The notes under the pieces are model-generated. The model worked only from the letters and a program-made list of their open reading frames with translations, did no database searches and was not told where the DNA came from. The position numbers and the translations under genes are program-made. From contig OZ257128.1 in assembly GCA_965278945.1 (NCBI GenBank), forward strand, positions 434,001 to 498,000: 64,000 nt of DNA. Direction: 5' to 3'. Shown here piece by piece: positions 1-7,977 of this stretch (positions are counted from its first letter, which is position 1; each line of letters begins with the position of its first letter). Source of the stretch: UBA10649 sp965278945 (GTDB lineage: Bacteria; Actinomycetota; Actinomycetes; S36-B12).

Positions 1-212
1 CGGACCTGTCGGCACACCTCGATCCCGTCAAAACCCGGCAGCATGATGTCGAGAACGATGAGATCCGGGTTGGTCTCGCGTGCCTTCTCCACGGCGTCGG
101 GTCCGTTGTGCGCGACTGTGACGGCGAAGCCCTCGTGCTCGAGGTAACTGGCCGCGACTCGCGTCAGAGGAACCTCGTCGTCAACAACCAACACCCGAAG
201 AACGTCACTCAC
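1..212 (-). CDS. Response regulator, receiver domain (partial)
   Basis: This is the N-terminal 70 residues of a two-component response regulator; the rest lies beyond the left edge. The GTG start opens with VSDVLRVLVVDDE, whose paired aspartates form the acidic pocket. The phospho-acceptor aspartate lies in LIVLDIMLPGFDG. The output domain is not visible, but the 11-bp direct repeats at 662-709 are typical OmpR/PhoB-family sites, so a winged-helix output domain is the likely form. A partner kinase would be expected just outside the window. It probably controls the neighbouring metal-stress genes; that is inferred from position only. Confidence 0.88.
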   Translation of the reverse strand, partial: MSDVLRVLVVDDEVPLTRVAASYLEHEGFAVTVAHNGPDAVEKARETNPDLIVLDIMLPGFDGIEVCRQV

Positions 213-301
213 TGTCGGCGTCTCCCGTCACCCGCGTGCACATCGTGCCCCGACCGTAGCCAAGTCCGACTCGAATTGACGTTCGAGGCGCATCGCCGTG
301 C

Positions 302-574
302 CTACGAAGACGGGGATGCCGCACTTTGCGCCGGCTGGCCTTCGAGGACTCGGCGGGCCTGGGCGTACCCCTCGGCATCCAGGTCACCGGACGCGAACCG
401 CCGGTCGAGGATGGCCCGAGCAGGTTCAGCCGCAGGGGCAGCGTGGGTGTCGTTGCGAGTAAGGCGTGCAACCGCCCATACGGCCAGGGCCACAACGCCA
501 CCCCAGAAGACGAGCATCATCAGCATGCCGACCACGCCAGCAACACCCCAGTCGGTTCCGTACCAACCCATCAT
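302..574 (-). CDS. Small membrane protein with SHOCT domain
   Basis: This 90-residue protein has one N-terminal membrane segment (about residues 8-35) and a C-terminal SHOCT motif, seen in ILDRRFASGDLDAEGYAQAR. SHOCT domains are short helical oligomerisation modules. An in-frame GTG lies 9 bases upstream, but AAGGAAGG at 583-590 sits 8 bases before the ATG at 574, so 574 is the better start. The gene is divergent from the DUF305 gene and shares the putative response-regulator operator at 662-709. Proteins of this type are common beside copper-resistance genes in actinobacteria; the molecular role is unknown. Confidence 0.78.
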   Translation of the reverse strand: MMGWYGTDWGVAGVVGMLMMLVFWGGVVALAVWAVARLTRNDTHAAPAAEPARAILDRRFASGDLDAEGYAQARRVLEGQPAQSAASPSS

Positions 575-661
575 GAGAGGCACCTTCCTTCCGCGGCGAC
601 ACCGCAGCGCGCCGGTACCTCCATGGTCGGTTGCCCGCGTGTACGCATCCGTGACGTCAGG

Positions 662-709
662 TCAAGATCTCATCAAGGACGAGGTTCCTGTGTCTTGACC
701 AAACCTTGA
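662..709. promoter_or_regulatory. Mirrored pairs of 11-bp-spaced direct repeats, likely response-regulator operator
   Basis: TCAAG occurs at 662-666 and 673-677, and its complement CTTGA at 694-698 and 705-709. Each pair has an exact 11-bp period, one helical turn, which is the usual geometry of OmpR/PhoB-family half-sites. The two pairs point in opposite directions between the divergent SHOCT and DUF305 genes, as if each served one promoter. That the response regulator at 1-212 binds here is inference. Confidence 0.5.
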
Positions 710-811
710 TCCGATCTCACGAGGTCGCAGATCAATCCGGCGCGATGCTGGTGCGCAGAAGTCCACGGGACGGAACTGCCCGTCACGACGACAGCCCGAA
801 GGAGCATCCCC

Positions 812-1423
812 ATGCGCGCTCGACCCCTGATACTCGCCGGAACTGCGGTCGCCCTTGTCGGTCTCCTGGCGGGCTGCGGGTCGTCCGCCTCGACAGAGCC
901 CACCCCAGCGGGATCGCCTGCAGCCGCAAGCGCAGGAATGATGGATGCCGGGGCGGGGTCCGCCGATGACATCGCGTTCGCGCAGTTGATGATCCCGCAC
1001 CATCAGCAGGCCATCGAGATGGCCGACCTGGCTCTCTCCCAGTCAAGTTCCCCCGACGTCGTCGCCCTGGCCATGCAGATCAAGGGCGCACAGGATCCGG
1101 AGATCGAAATGATGGGCCGGTGGCTGTCCGCGTGGGACGCGCCGATGGCGATGGAGAGCGACCACTCCGGCCATGACATGGGCGACATGATGTCCTCGGG
1201 GATGATGAGCGACGACGAGATGGCCGACCTCGCTTCTGCATCCGGCGCGGACTTCGACCAGATGTGGTTGCGCATGATGATCGCCCACCACGAAGGCGCG
1301 ATCGAGATGGCCACGCAGGTCCACTCCACGAGCACCAACCTGGCAGTGCGCGACCTCGCCCAAGCCGTGATCGACGGTCAGACCGCGGAGATCGACACCA
1401 TGCAGAAGCTGGTTTCACCGTGA
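812..1423 (+). CDS. DUF305 lipoprotein
   Basis: This 203-residue exported lipoprotein has a lipobox ending LLAGC at about residue 22 and a DUF305 region with two copies of a histidine-rich motif: MIPHHQQAIEMA near residue 68 and MIAHHEGAIEMA near residue 155. Between them is a Met/His-rich stretch that could bind copper. DUF305 proteins have a ferritin-like helical bundle and often sit in copper-resistance loci. GAAGGAG lies just before the ATG. Its stop overlaps the next start as GTGA, so it is the first gene of a three-gene unit ending with the P1B ATPase. Confidence 0.9.
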   Translation: MRARPLILAGTAVALVGLLAGCGSSASTEPTPAGSPAAASAGMMDAGAGSADDIAFAQLMIPHHQQAIEMADLALSQSSSPDVVALAMQIKGAQDPEIEMMGRWLSAWDAPMAMESDHSGHDMGDMMSSGMMSDDEMADLASASGADFDQMWLRMMIAHHEGAIEMATQVHSTSTNLAVRDLAQAVIDGQTAEIDTMQKLVSP

Positions 1424-2280
1424 CGCGACCGCCCAGCTCGCGTCGTCGCATCGCGTCGATCATCGCCCTGGGGCTGGTCGGAGCCTTTGTCCTGACGGCG
1501 TGCTCGTCGGACTCGAGCGCGACAGCCGAGGGCGCAGAACCAGCTGCACAGGAATGGGAGCACGTCCACAACCTCGCCGTCGACGGTAACCGCGTCCTGC
1601 TGGGAACTCATGCGGGCCTGTGGCAGCAGCAGGCAGGCCAGCCGCCCACCCTGGTCTCCGAGTCACCCTTCGACGTCATGGGGCTGACCCAGGACGGGTC
1701 CCGATGGCTGGCGTCCGGCCACCCCGGACCCGGGGACGACGGACCCGGGGACCTGGGTCTGCTGCAGTCCGGCGACGGTGGCCGCACGTGGAAGCCGGTG
1801 TCCCTGAGCGGGGAGGTCGACTTTCACCGCCTCACCGCCTCTGGCCTGACGATCGTGGGGATTTCCGCGCATGACGGCGCGTTGCTGCGCTCCACCGACG
1901 ACGGGATGACCTGGTCCAACCTGGGAACCAAGCCACTGTTCGACATCGCCCTTGACCCGACGGACGGCGAGAGAATCCTCGCGACCGCCGAGAGCGGGCT
2001 CCAGCGCAGTACGGACAGCGGCGTCACGTTTACCGCGATCGACGGCGCCCCGCTGCTTGCCCTGCTGGCATGGAGCGACGCTGGCATCTTTGGTATCGAC
2101 CCCTCGGGACAGCTCTACCGTTCAACGGACGCAGGGGATTCGTGGACCCAGGCAGCGAACGTCGGAGGGGAACCCACGGCTCTGGCGGCATCACCGTCCA
2201 TGGTGACCGTCCTGACCGGGACCACTCTGCTCGTCTCGCCAGACGGCGGCGACACGTTCACCAGCATCACGGACGACTAG
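1420..2280 (+). CDS. Lipoprotein with BNR-like repeats (F510_1955/sortilin-like family)
   Basis: This 286-residue lipoprotein has a signal peptide ending FVLTAC at about residue 27, then a beta-propeller-like body with Asp-box (BNR) motifs such as SGDGGRTW, STDDGMTW, STDAGDSW and SPDGGDTF. The fold resembles sialidase or photosystem-stability-factor propellers. Members of this family are often annotated as F510_1955 glycosylhydrolases and occur beside DUF305 and copper ATPase genes. No glycosidase active site can be confirmed. The GTG at 1420 overlaps the upstream stop by 4 bases and leads straight into a signal peptide, so it was chosen over upstream in-frame starts. Confidence 0.82.
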   Translation: MTRPPSSRRRIASIIALGLVGAFVLTACSSDSSATAEGAEPAAQEWEHVHNLAVDGNRVLLGTHAGLWQQQAGQPPTLVSESPFDVMGLTQDGSRWLASGHPGPGDDGPGDLGLLQSGDGGRTWKPVSLSGEVDFHRLTASGLTIVGISAHDGALLRSTDDGMTWSNLGTKPLFDIALDPTDGERILATAESGLQRSTDSGVTFTAIDGAPLLALLAWSDAGIFGIDPSGQLYRSTDAGDSWTQAANVGGEPTALAASPSMVTVLTGTTLLVSPDGGDTFTSITDD

Positions 2281-2299
2281 GACACCGGGGCACCCGACC

Positions 2300-4651
2300 A
2301 TGAACACCGCCACCGCGATCCTGGAAGTGGGGGGAGTCAACTGGGCTAGTTCCGCCGCCGTTGCCGAGTCGATCCTGCGCCAGCGCCCGGGAGTCCTGTC
2401 CGCGACAGTCAACCCGATGGCGCAGAACGCGACCGTCACATTCGACACCGCCGCCACCAGTGTCGCCGACCTGACGGCATGGGTCCGTGCCTGCGGCTAC
2501 CACTGCGCCGGGCAGTCCGTACCCGATCACATCTGCGACCCGCTCGCGAACCCTCCCCACCCGTCCGGCCACGACCGTTCCGCAATGCGCACCGCTGCCG
2601 CGACGACGACAGCGAGTGCAGCGACCGCGCACGAGGCGATGGGCCATGGCGGATCTCACGCGGGCATGTCGATGGCGTCGATGGCGCGGGACATGCGCAA
2701 CAGGTTCCTCGTCGCAGCGATCCTGTCGCTGCCGATTCTGCTGTGGTCCCCGATCGGCCGAGACGTCCTCAACTTCACGGTGGCCGCACCCTTCGGCCTC
2801 GACGACGATGTCTTCTCTCTGCTGCTCAGCCTGCCGGTGATCTTCTACTCCGCCTGGATCTTCTTCGATGGCGCAGTACGTGCGTTACGAGCACGAACCC
2901 TGGACATGATGGTGCTGGTCGCCGTCGCGATCGCTGCCGGATGGCTCTACAGCGTCGGCGTCACCCTCACCGGCGGCGGTGAGGTGTTCTACGAGGCTGC
3001 GACTGTCCTCACCTCGTTTGTCCTCCTGGGTCACTGGCTCGAGATGTGCGCCCGAGGTGGCGCCAACGCGGCGGTGCGCACGCTGCTGGAACTCGCCCCG
3101 GCGACCGCGACGGTCATCCGTGGCGGCGAGACCGTCGACATTGCCACTGCTGACATCCTCGTCGGAGACCTTCTCCTGGTTCGACCGGGCGCGAAGGTTC
3201 CCGTCGACGCAGTCGTGGAGGAAGGACTGTCAGAGGTCGACGAGTCGATGGTCACAGGGGAGTCCCTGCCCGTCGCCAAGGAACCGGGTTCACCGGTCAT
3301 CGGCGCAACGGTCAACACGACCGGAGCCTTGCGCGTGCGCGCCACGGCGATCGGCGCGGACACCGCGCTTGCGCAGATCGTCGCCCTTGTCCAAGAGGCG
3401 CAGAACTCTAAGGCCCCTGGGCAGCGACTCGCCGACCGTGCGGCGTTCTGGCTCGTCCTCGTCGCACTTATCGGTGGAGCGGCCACCTTCGTCGCCTGGT
3501 ATGCCTGGACGGGCTCCGTGCAGACCGCGCTGCTCTTCGCGATCACGGTCGTCGTCGTCACCTGCCCAGACGCCCTAGGTCTCGCAACCCCGACCGCGAT
3601 AATGGTCGCGACCGGCATGGCCGCCGAGCGAGGCGTGCTGTTCAAGAACGCGACCGCTATCGAGTCTGCTGCCCGGATCGACACCGTCGTGATGGACAAG
3701 ACTGGAACGCTGACCCGTGGCGAGCCCGAAGTCACCGACATCGTCACCGACGGCCTCGACGAGAACGTTGCCCTCGCCCTTGCCGCCGCCGTCGAGCGCG
3801 AATCTGAGCACCCGCTTGCCGCAGCGATCACCCGCCACGCGCTGGCGAAGAACCGGAACCTCCCAAGAGCTCACGAGTTCACCTCCATACCTGGCAAGGG
3901 CACGCGGGGACGCGTCGACGGACGCGACGTTCTCGTCGGAACGCCGACACTCATCGACGAGAACGGCATCGTCGTCAGCACCAAGCTGGCGATCGCGCAG
4001 GCGAGCCTTGCGGACGCCGGACGCACCGCGATACTCGTGGCCGTCGACGGTGTCGCCGTGGCTGTGATCGCCCTCGCCGACGCTGTCCGAGACACGGCAG
4101 CACGCGCCGTGGCCGATTTGCGCAGCATCGGCATCGCCGTGGTCATGCTCACGGGAGACAACGAGGCAACGGCTCGCCGCATCGCCGCTCAGCTGGGGAT
4201 CGACCACGTCATCGCGGGCGTCCTTCCTGACGGCAAGACAGCGCACATAATCAAGCTTCAGCAGGCGGGCAGGAAGGTCGCCATGGTCGGCGACGGAGTC
4301 AACGACGCCCCCGCGCTCGCGCAATCCGACCTCGGCATCGCCATCGGAGCCGGCACCGACGTCGCGATCGAGACCGCGGACGTCGTCCTCATGCGATCCG
4401 ATCCGCTCGACGTCGCACTGGCCGTGCGACTGGGTCGCGGAACCCTCCGCAAGATGAGGCAGAACCTTGGTTGGGCCATCGGCTACAACGCGATCGCCCT
4501 GCCTATCGCCGCCGGCGTGTTCATGCCCGCCTTCGGGCTGATGCTGCGCCCGGAGATCGCCGCACTCACGATGTCCGGGTCCTCGATCATCGTCGTCGCG
4601 AATGCACTGCTGCTGAAGCGGGCGCTGCCCGCGAAGTCAGGTGTCTCGTAG
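2300..4651 (+). CDS. Copper-type P1B ATPase with a CPD in place of CPC
   Basis: This 783-residue heavy-metal-transporting ATPase has an N-terminal HMA-like domain (1-70) whose CxxC is replaced by WASS (in GVNWASSA), then a Met/His-rich linker with GHGGSHAGMSMASM near residue 115. The core motifs are all present: TGES, DKTGT (phosphorylated Asp near 466), the HP motif in SEHPLA, and GDGVNDAP near 665. The transmembrane ion-site motif reads TCPDALGLATP at about 421-431 where copper pumps have CPC. TM7 YN (GYNAIALP) and TM8 MSGSS match the Cu(I) subgroup. It probably exports copper or a related metal, as its DUF305 and BNR neighbours suggest. The altered motif makes the substrate uncertain. Confidence 0.9.
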   Translation: MNTATAILEVGGVNWASSAAVAESILRQRPGVLSATVNPMAQNATVTFDTAATSVADLTAWVRACGYHCAGQSVPDHICDPLANPPHPSGHDRSAMRTAAATTTASAATAHEAMGHGGSHAGMSMASMARDMRNRFLVAAILSLPILLWSPIGRDVLNFTVAAPFGLDDDVFSLLLSLPVIFYSAWIFFDGAVRALRARTLDMMVLVAVAIAAGWLYSVGVTLTGGGEVFYEAATVLTSFVLLGHWLEMCARGGANAAVRTLLELAPATATVIRGGETVDIATADILVGDLLLVRPGAKVPVDAVVEEGLSEVDESMVTGESLPVAKEPGSPVIGATVNTTGALRVRATAIGADTALAQIVALVQEAQNSKAPGQRLADRAAFWLVLVALIGGAATFVAWYAWTGSVQTALLFAITVVVVTCPDALGLATPTAIMVATGMAAERGVLFKNATAIESAARIDTVVMDKTGTLTRGEPEVTDIVTDGLDENVALALAAAVERESEHPLAAAITRHALAKNRNLPRAHEFTSIPGKGTRGRVDGRDVLVGTPTLIDENGIVVSTKLAIAQASLADAGRTAILVAVDGVAVAVIALADAVRDTAARAVADLRSIGIAVVMLTGDNEATARRIAAQLGIDHVIAGVLPDGKTAHIIKLQQAGRKVAMVGDGVNDAPALAQSDLGIAIGAGTDVAIETADVVLMRSDPLDVALAVRLGRGTLRKMRQNLGWAIGYNAIALPIAAGVFMPAFGLMLRPEIAALTMSGSSIIVVANALLLKRALPAKSGVS

Positions 4652-4749
4652 CCGCACTCCAGCCACGCGCCTCATGGAACCACTGTCCCAAAGGCCGTCT
4701 TGATGGAATCTTCATGCTTCCTCGTGCGAATCGTGAGCGTGGGTAGGGC

Positions 4750-5826
4750 ATGGTCAAGGGCATGCGGAGCAGACGAGTTGCCGTGGCAGCGGCTCTCGCC
4801 TCGGTCATGGTGATGTCAGTTGGTGTGATGTCGACATCTGCCGCGGCTCCTCGCAAGGACCTCAAGCAGGTGGAGTCACAGGTTCGTGATCTCGAGATGC
4901 AGGCAGCAGCAGCAGCGGAGCGGGCTGGGGAAGCACAATCGCGACTGTCGGGACTCTCCGCGCGTCTGGACTCGATCAAGAGCCGCGCGGATCGCGAGCG
5001 AGCAGAGTTGCGCGTCGCGTCAGCGACCCTCGAGGACATCGCCCGCGCCGCGTACACCAGCGGAGGTCTTGATCCCACGCTGGAGATTCTCATGGCCGAG
5101 AACCCCGCTGAGTTCCTGAACCAGGCCGCCGTCATGGGGCAGCTCGAGCAGACGCAGATCGCTCAGCTTCGTCGCGCGCAAACCACCAGGCTTCGGGTTG
5201 CCCAGACAGAGGCCGAGATATCCGACAAGGAGTCCGCGGCGCAGGCGGTTCGAGACGAGATGTCCGCTGCCCAGGCAGAATCCGACGCACGCTTGTCCGA
5301 TGCGCAGGAGGTTCTCGCCGGTCTCCAGGAGGAGGAGCGACAGCGCCTCGCAGAACTGGCGCGCCAAAAGAGGGAGCAAGACCTCGCCGAGGCAGCGCAG
5401 GCATCCAACGACACGCAGACCTGGAACGTGAGCGCCGAGACAGATGGCGGGTTCTCCGGCGGCTCCCGGGCGCAGGCCGCCGTCCAGTACGCGCTCTCAC
5501 AAGTCGGCGACCCCTACTCGTTCAGCGCGAACCCGCCGTCCTCCTGGGACTGCTCGAAACTCACCGCCGCCGCCTGGGGGCAGGCCGGAGTCGGACTCAC
5601 GGCCTTGAGCTACACCCAATGGGACCAGACCCAGCGCGTACCCGTCAGCGACATTCAACCCGGCGACCTGGTGTTCTACTTCGGCAGCGGAGCCCACCAC
5701 GTGGCGATCTACATCGGCAACGGCAAGATGGTCAGCGCATCCAACCCCAGCGACGGAGTAGAAGTCATCGACTTCCTCGGCCCTTGGTACGGGGAGCGAT
5801 TCAGCGGCGTCGGACGCGTTATCTAG
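4750..5826 (+). CDS. Secreted NlpC/P60 peptidoglycan endopeptidase
   Basis: This 358-residue protein has a signal peptide (to about residue 36), a long Ala/Gln/Glu-rich coiled coil (about 40-220) and a C-terminal NlpC/P60 domain. The coiled coil resembles the regulatory arm of RipA-type cell-separation hydrolases. The catalytic Cys is in WDCSKLT near 268 and the His in AHHVAIYIG near 316. The enzyme would cleave peptide stems of peptidoglycan outside the membrane. The family usually has DCSG at the Cys; here it is DCSK. Starts at 4750 and 4762 are both possible and neither has a strong ribosome-binding site. It appears to be monocistronic. Confidence 0.9.
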   Translation: MVKGMRSRRVAVAAALASVMVMSVGVMSTSAAAPRKDLKQVESQVRDLEMQAAAAAERAGEAQSRLSGLSARLDSIKSRADRERAELRVASATLEDIARAAYTSGGLDPTLEILMAENPAEFLNQAAVMGQLEQTQIAQLRRAQTTRLRVAQTEAEISDKESAAQAVRDEMSAAQAESDARLSDAQEVLAGLQEEERQRLAELARQKREQDLAEAAQASNDTQTWNVSAETDGGFSGGSRAQAAVQYALSQVGDPYSFSANPPSSWDCSKLTAAAWGQAGVGLTALSYTQWDQTQRVPVSDIQPGDLVFYFGSGAHHVAIYIGNGKMVSASNPSDGVEVIDFLGPWYGERFSGVGRVI

Positions 5827-5912
5827 CACGCGATTCGGGTGGAATGGAACTCGTAACGAGGCTTCATCGCGGCGAGTCCGGCACCCCAGCGCTAAAGAAC
5901 TGAGAAATTGTC

Positions 5913-6104
5913 GTGCACGCACAGATGCCGCCGCGCCGTCACAATCGTCGTACCCAGCGGTGGGTGGGCGTTGGAACCGTTGCCATCGCGTGTGTCATCT
6001 TCGCGGTTTCATTCGCCGTCCACTGGGACGAGGGCCTTGGCGTCACAGTCCTCGTCGCGGCTGTCGGCGTTGCCCTCCTCGTCGTGTCGCTCTTGCCCGT
6101 GTGA
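5913..6104 (+). CDS. Small two-helix membrane protein
   Basis: This 63-residue protein starts with a basic segment (PPRRHNRRTQR) followed by two hydrophobic helices (about 17-38 and 43-62). That topology is common in short actinobacterial membrane proteins of unknown function. The start is GTG at 5913 and the ribosome-binding site is weak. I recognise no family. It follows the NlpC/P60 gene by 86 bases on the same strand. Confidence 0.5.
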   Translation: MHAQMPPRRHNRRTQRWVGVGTVAIACVIFAVSFAVHWDEGLGVTVLVAAVGVALLVVSLLPV

Positions 6105-6287
6105 CGACGAGAGGATTGCCGAGATGGAGTACGCAGCCGGATCAGTTGAAGTTCCGAAGAGGGATCAGGTCGCCAGCTCGCCCACGTGCGCATCGCCAAT
6201 CATGCGTTGTCTACTTGCTTCTAAAGTTGATCCCAGATGAACATCGGGACCGGGAGAACGTAATGGCCCTGGTGACGGGCGGCGCGC

Positions 6288-6434
6288 TCAGCGGGCAGGT
6301 TGCGTGTATGTCTTCGGATACAGTCGCGGATTCTCGCCCGCGCAAATTAGGCAGACTGCATCCCCGAGCTTGCGGTTGACCCAGCGATGAGCGGTGATGC
6401 GTTTGCACGTGAAGCAGTGCACCCGCGGGCGCAC
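6288..6434 (-). CDS. Candidate 48-residue zinc-ribbon protein
   Basis: A short leftward frame encodes CFTC near residue 7 and CLIC near residue 28, a CxxC...CxxC arrangement with basic and aromatic residues between (KRITAHRWVNRK). This looks like a small treble-clef or zinc-ribbon protein. Start candidates are GTG at 6458, 6434 or 6422, none with a clear ribosome-binding site; the stop is TGA at 6288-6290. It lies in the otherwise empty 6105-6543 stretch. No family is assigned. Confidence 0.4.
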   Translation of the reverse strand: MRPRVHCFTCKRITAHRWVNRKLGDAVCLICAGENPRLYPKTYTQPAR

Positions 6435-6543
6435 AGCGAAGCGTGAGGAAGTGATCACGGCCGAAGTATCGCGTGCTCTCCGGTCCCGCTGTCAACCTTT
6501 GGGCCGCAACGCAGTTCGGTTCGAATTCCGACCACTTCGATAC

Positions 6544-7977
6544 TCATCCCACGGATTCGCCGCCGAAGCCTGCCCGCTGTTGTGCGCCCCATCTGTGACC
6601 TTGCCTAGGACGTTTGAGCATTGCCCGTACTCGAACGACTGCGAGCCACTGGCGGTAGCCGAGGTTCTCCACCACGAGGGCGACCATCATCCTTCGCAAA
6701 TCGCGCCAACTCGGGTAGCGCCGGTATGCCCTCTCCTCGATGAGGACGGCGACGAGACTGAGCAGAAAACCGTACAACACGGTGAGTGCGAGGAGCAGCA
6801 GGAAGATCGGGACCGTGACGTAGCCGAGGACTAGTCCGATAGGTATCAAGATCATGCCGACTGTCTCGACAACGGGACCGAGCAGCTCGAAGAGCCAGAA
6901 GGCAGGCAAGGCCAGCCAGCCGACTGGACCGTACTTCGGATTCAGTGTCATCGCGCGATGACGCCACAAGATCTGACCAAGGCCGCGTTGCCAGCGGTCG
7001 CGCTGTCGGGCAAGGGTGCGTAAGTCCTGCGGGCATTCGGTCCAGCAGATGGGGTCGGGAAAGAAGGTGATCCGGCAGGGAAGGCCGGCCTCCTTTCGAC
7101 TGCGGTAGAGCCGCAGGACGAGTTCGGCATCCTCGCCCACGCAGGTTGCGTCGTAGCCGCCTGCCTGGACGAGGGCATCTCGGCGGAACAGGCCGAATGC
7201 GCCCGAGATGATGATCAGCGCCTTCGCGCGCGACCAGCCAATGCGTCCTCCGAGGAATGCTCGCAGGTACTCCACGATCTGAATATTCGCCAGCAGGCTG
7301 CTCGGCGTCTGCACATGCGTGAGTTTTCCGCCCTCGAGAGTGCTGCCGTTGATGATCCGCACGATGCCGCCGGTCGCGACCGTGTCGTCGTCGGCTTGGA
7401 ACTCCCAGACCAGTCTGGCCAGCGCCTCCGGGTCGAGGATCGTGTCTGCGTCCAACGAGCAGACCAGCGGATAGGACGCGTAGTTGATACCGGCGTTGAG
7501 CGAATCCGCCTTGCCACCGTTGACCTTGTCAATCAGCATTACGCGGTCATCAAGCCTGGATACCCACACTGCGTTCACGGTGGCGCTCGGCAGTCCCGAT
7601 CTAGGAACCCGGTGCACCGCGATCATGTCGAACGCCTCGACGAGTCGTGGCAGCGTGGCGTCTAGGGATCCATCGTTGATCACGACGACCTCGAGTTGAC
7701 TGAACTGACTGCTGAGGAGGGACCGAACCGATTCCACCACTCCCGCCTGCTCGTTGAATGCCGGCACAAGGATGGAGACTGGAAGCGACATCGGCGAGGT
7801 GCCGACGAACTTGTAGTCCCGTAGCGGACGCAAGGCGACATACTCCCGGACCGCGACCCAGCCGAGGTAGGTCATCAATGTGTAGAGCAACTGGAGAGCG
7901 ACTGCATAGGCGATCAAGACGATGCTGAGTGCGACGTAGGCACGCGCGACAACGTCACCCATCTGGATCACCGCCAT
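6544..7977 (-). CDS. Membrane glycosyltransferase family 2
   Basis: This 477-residue processive-type GT2 enzyme resembles PgaC/IcaA and hyaluronan synthases. It has N-terminal membrane helices (about 10-42), a GT-A domain from SILVPAFNE (about 67), the metal-binding DxD in SLDADT (about 174), an acceptor-site Asp region around VGEDAE, and QRDRW (about 327), the QxxRW signature of polymerising enzymes. C-terminal helices follow. It probably polymerises or extends a surface polysaccharide from a UDP-sugar. Its start overlaps the end of the HEAT-repeat gene by 23 bases, so the two are translated as a pair. The substrate sugar cannot be told. Confidence 0.9.
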   Translation of the reverse strand: MAVIQMGDVVARAYVALSIVLIAYAVALQLLYTLMTYLGWVAVREYVALRPLRDYKFVGTSPMSLPVSILVPAFNEQAGVVESVRSLLSSQFSQLEVVVINDGSLDATLPRLVEAFDMIAVHRVPRSGLPSATVNAVWVSRLDDRVMLIDKVNGGKADSLNAGINYASYPLVCSLDADTILDPEALARLVWEFQADDDTVATGGIVRIINGSTLEGGKLTHVQTPSSLLANIQIVEYLRAFLGGRIGWSRAKALIIISGAFGLFRRDALVQAGGYDATCVGEDAELVLRLYRSRKEAGLPCRITFFPDPICWTECPQDLRTLARQRDRWQRGLGQILWRHRAMTLNPKYGPVGWLALPAFWLFELLGPVVETVGMILIPIGLVLGYVTVPIFLLLLALTVLYGFLLSLVAVLIEERAYRRYPSWRDLRRMMVALVVENLGYRQWLAVVRVRAMLKRPRQGHRWGAQQRAGFGGESVG

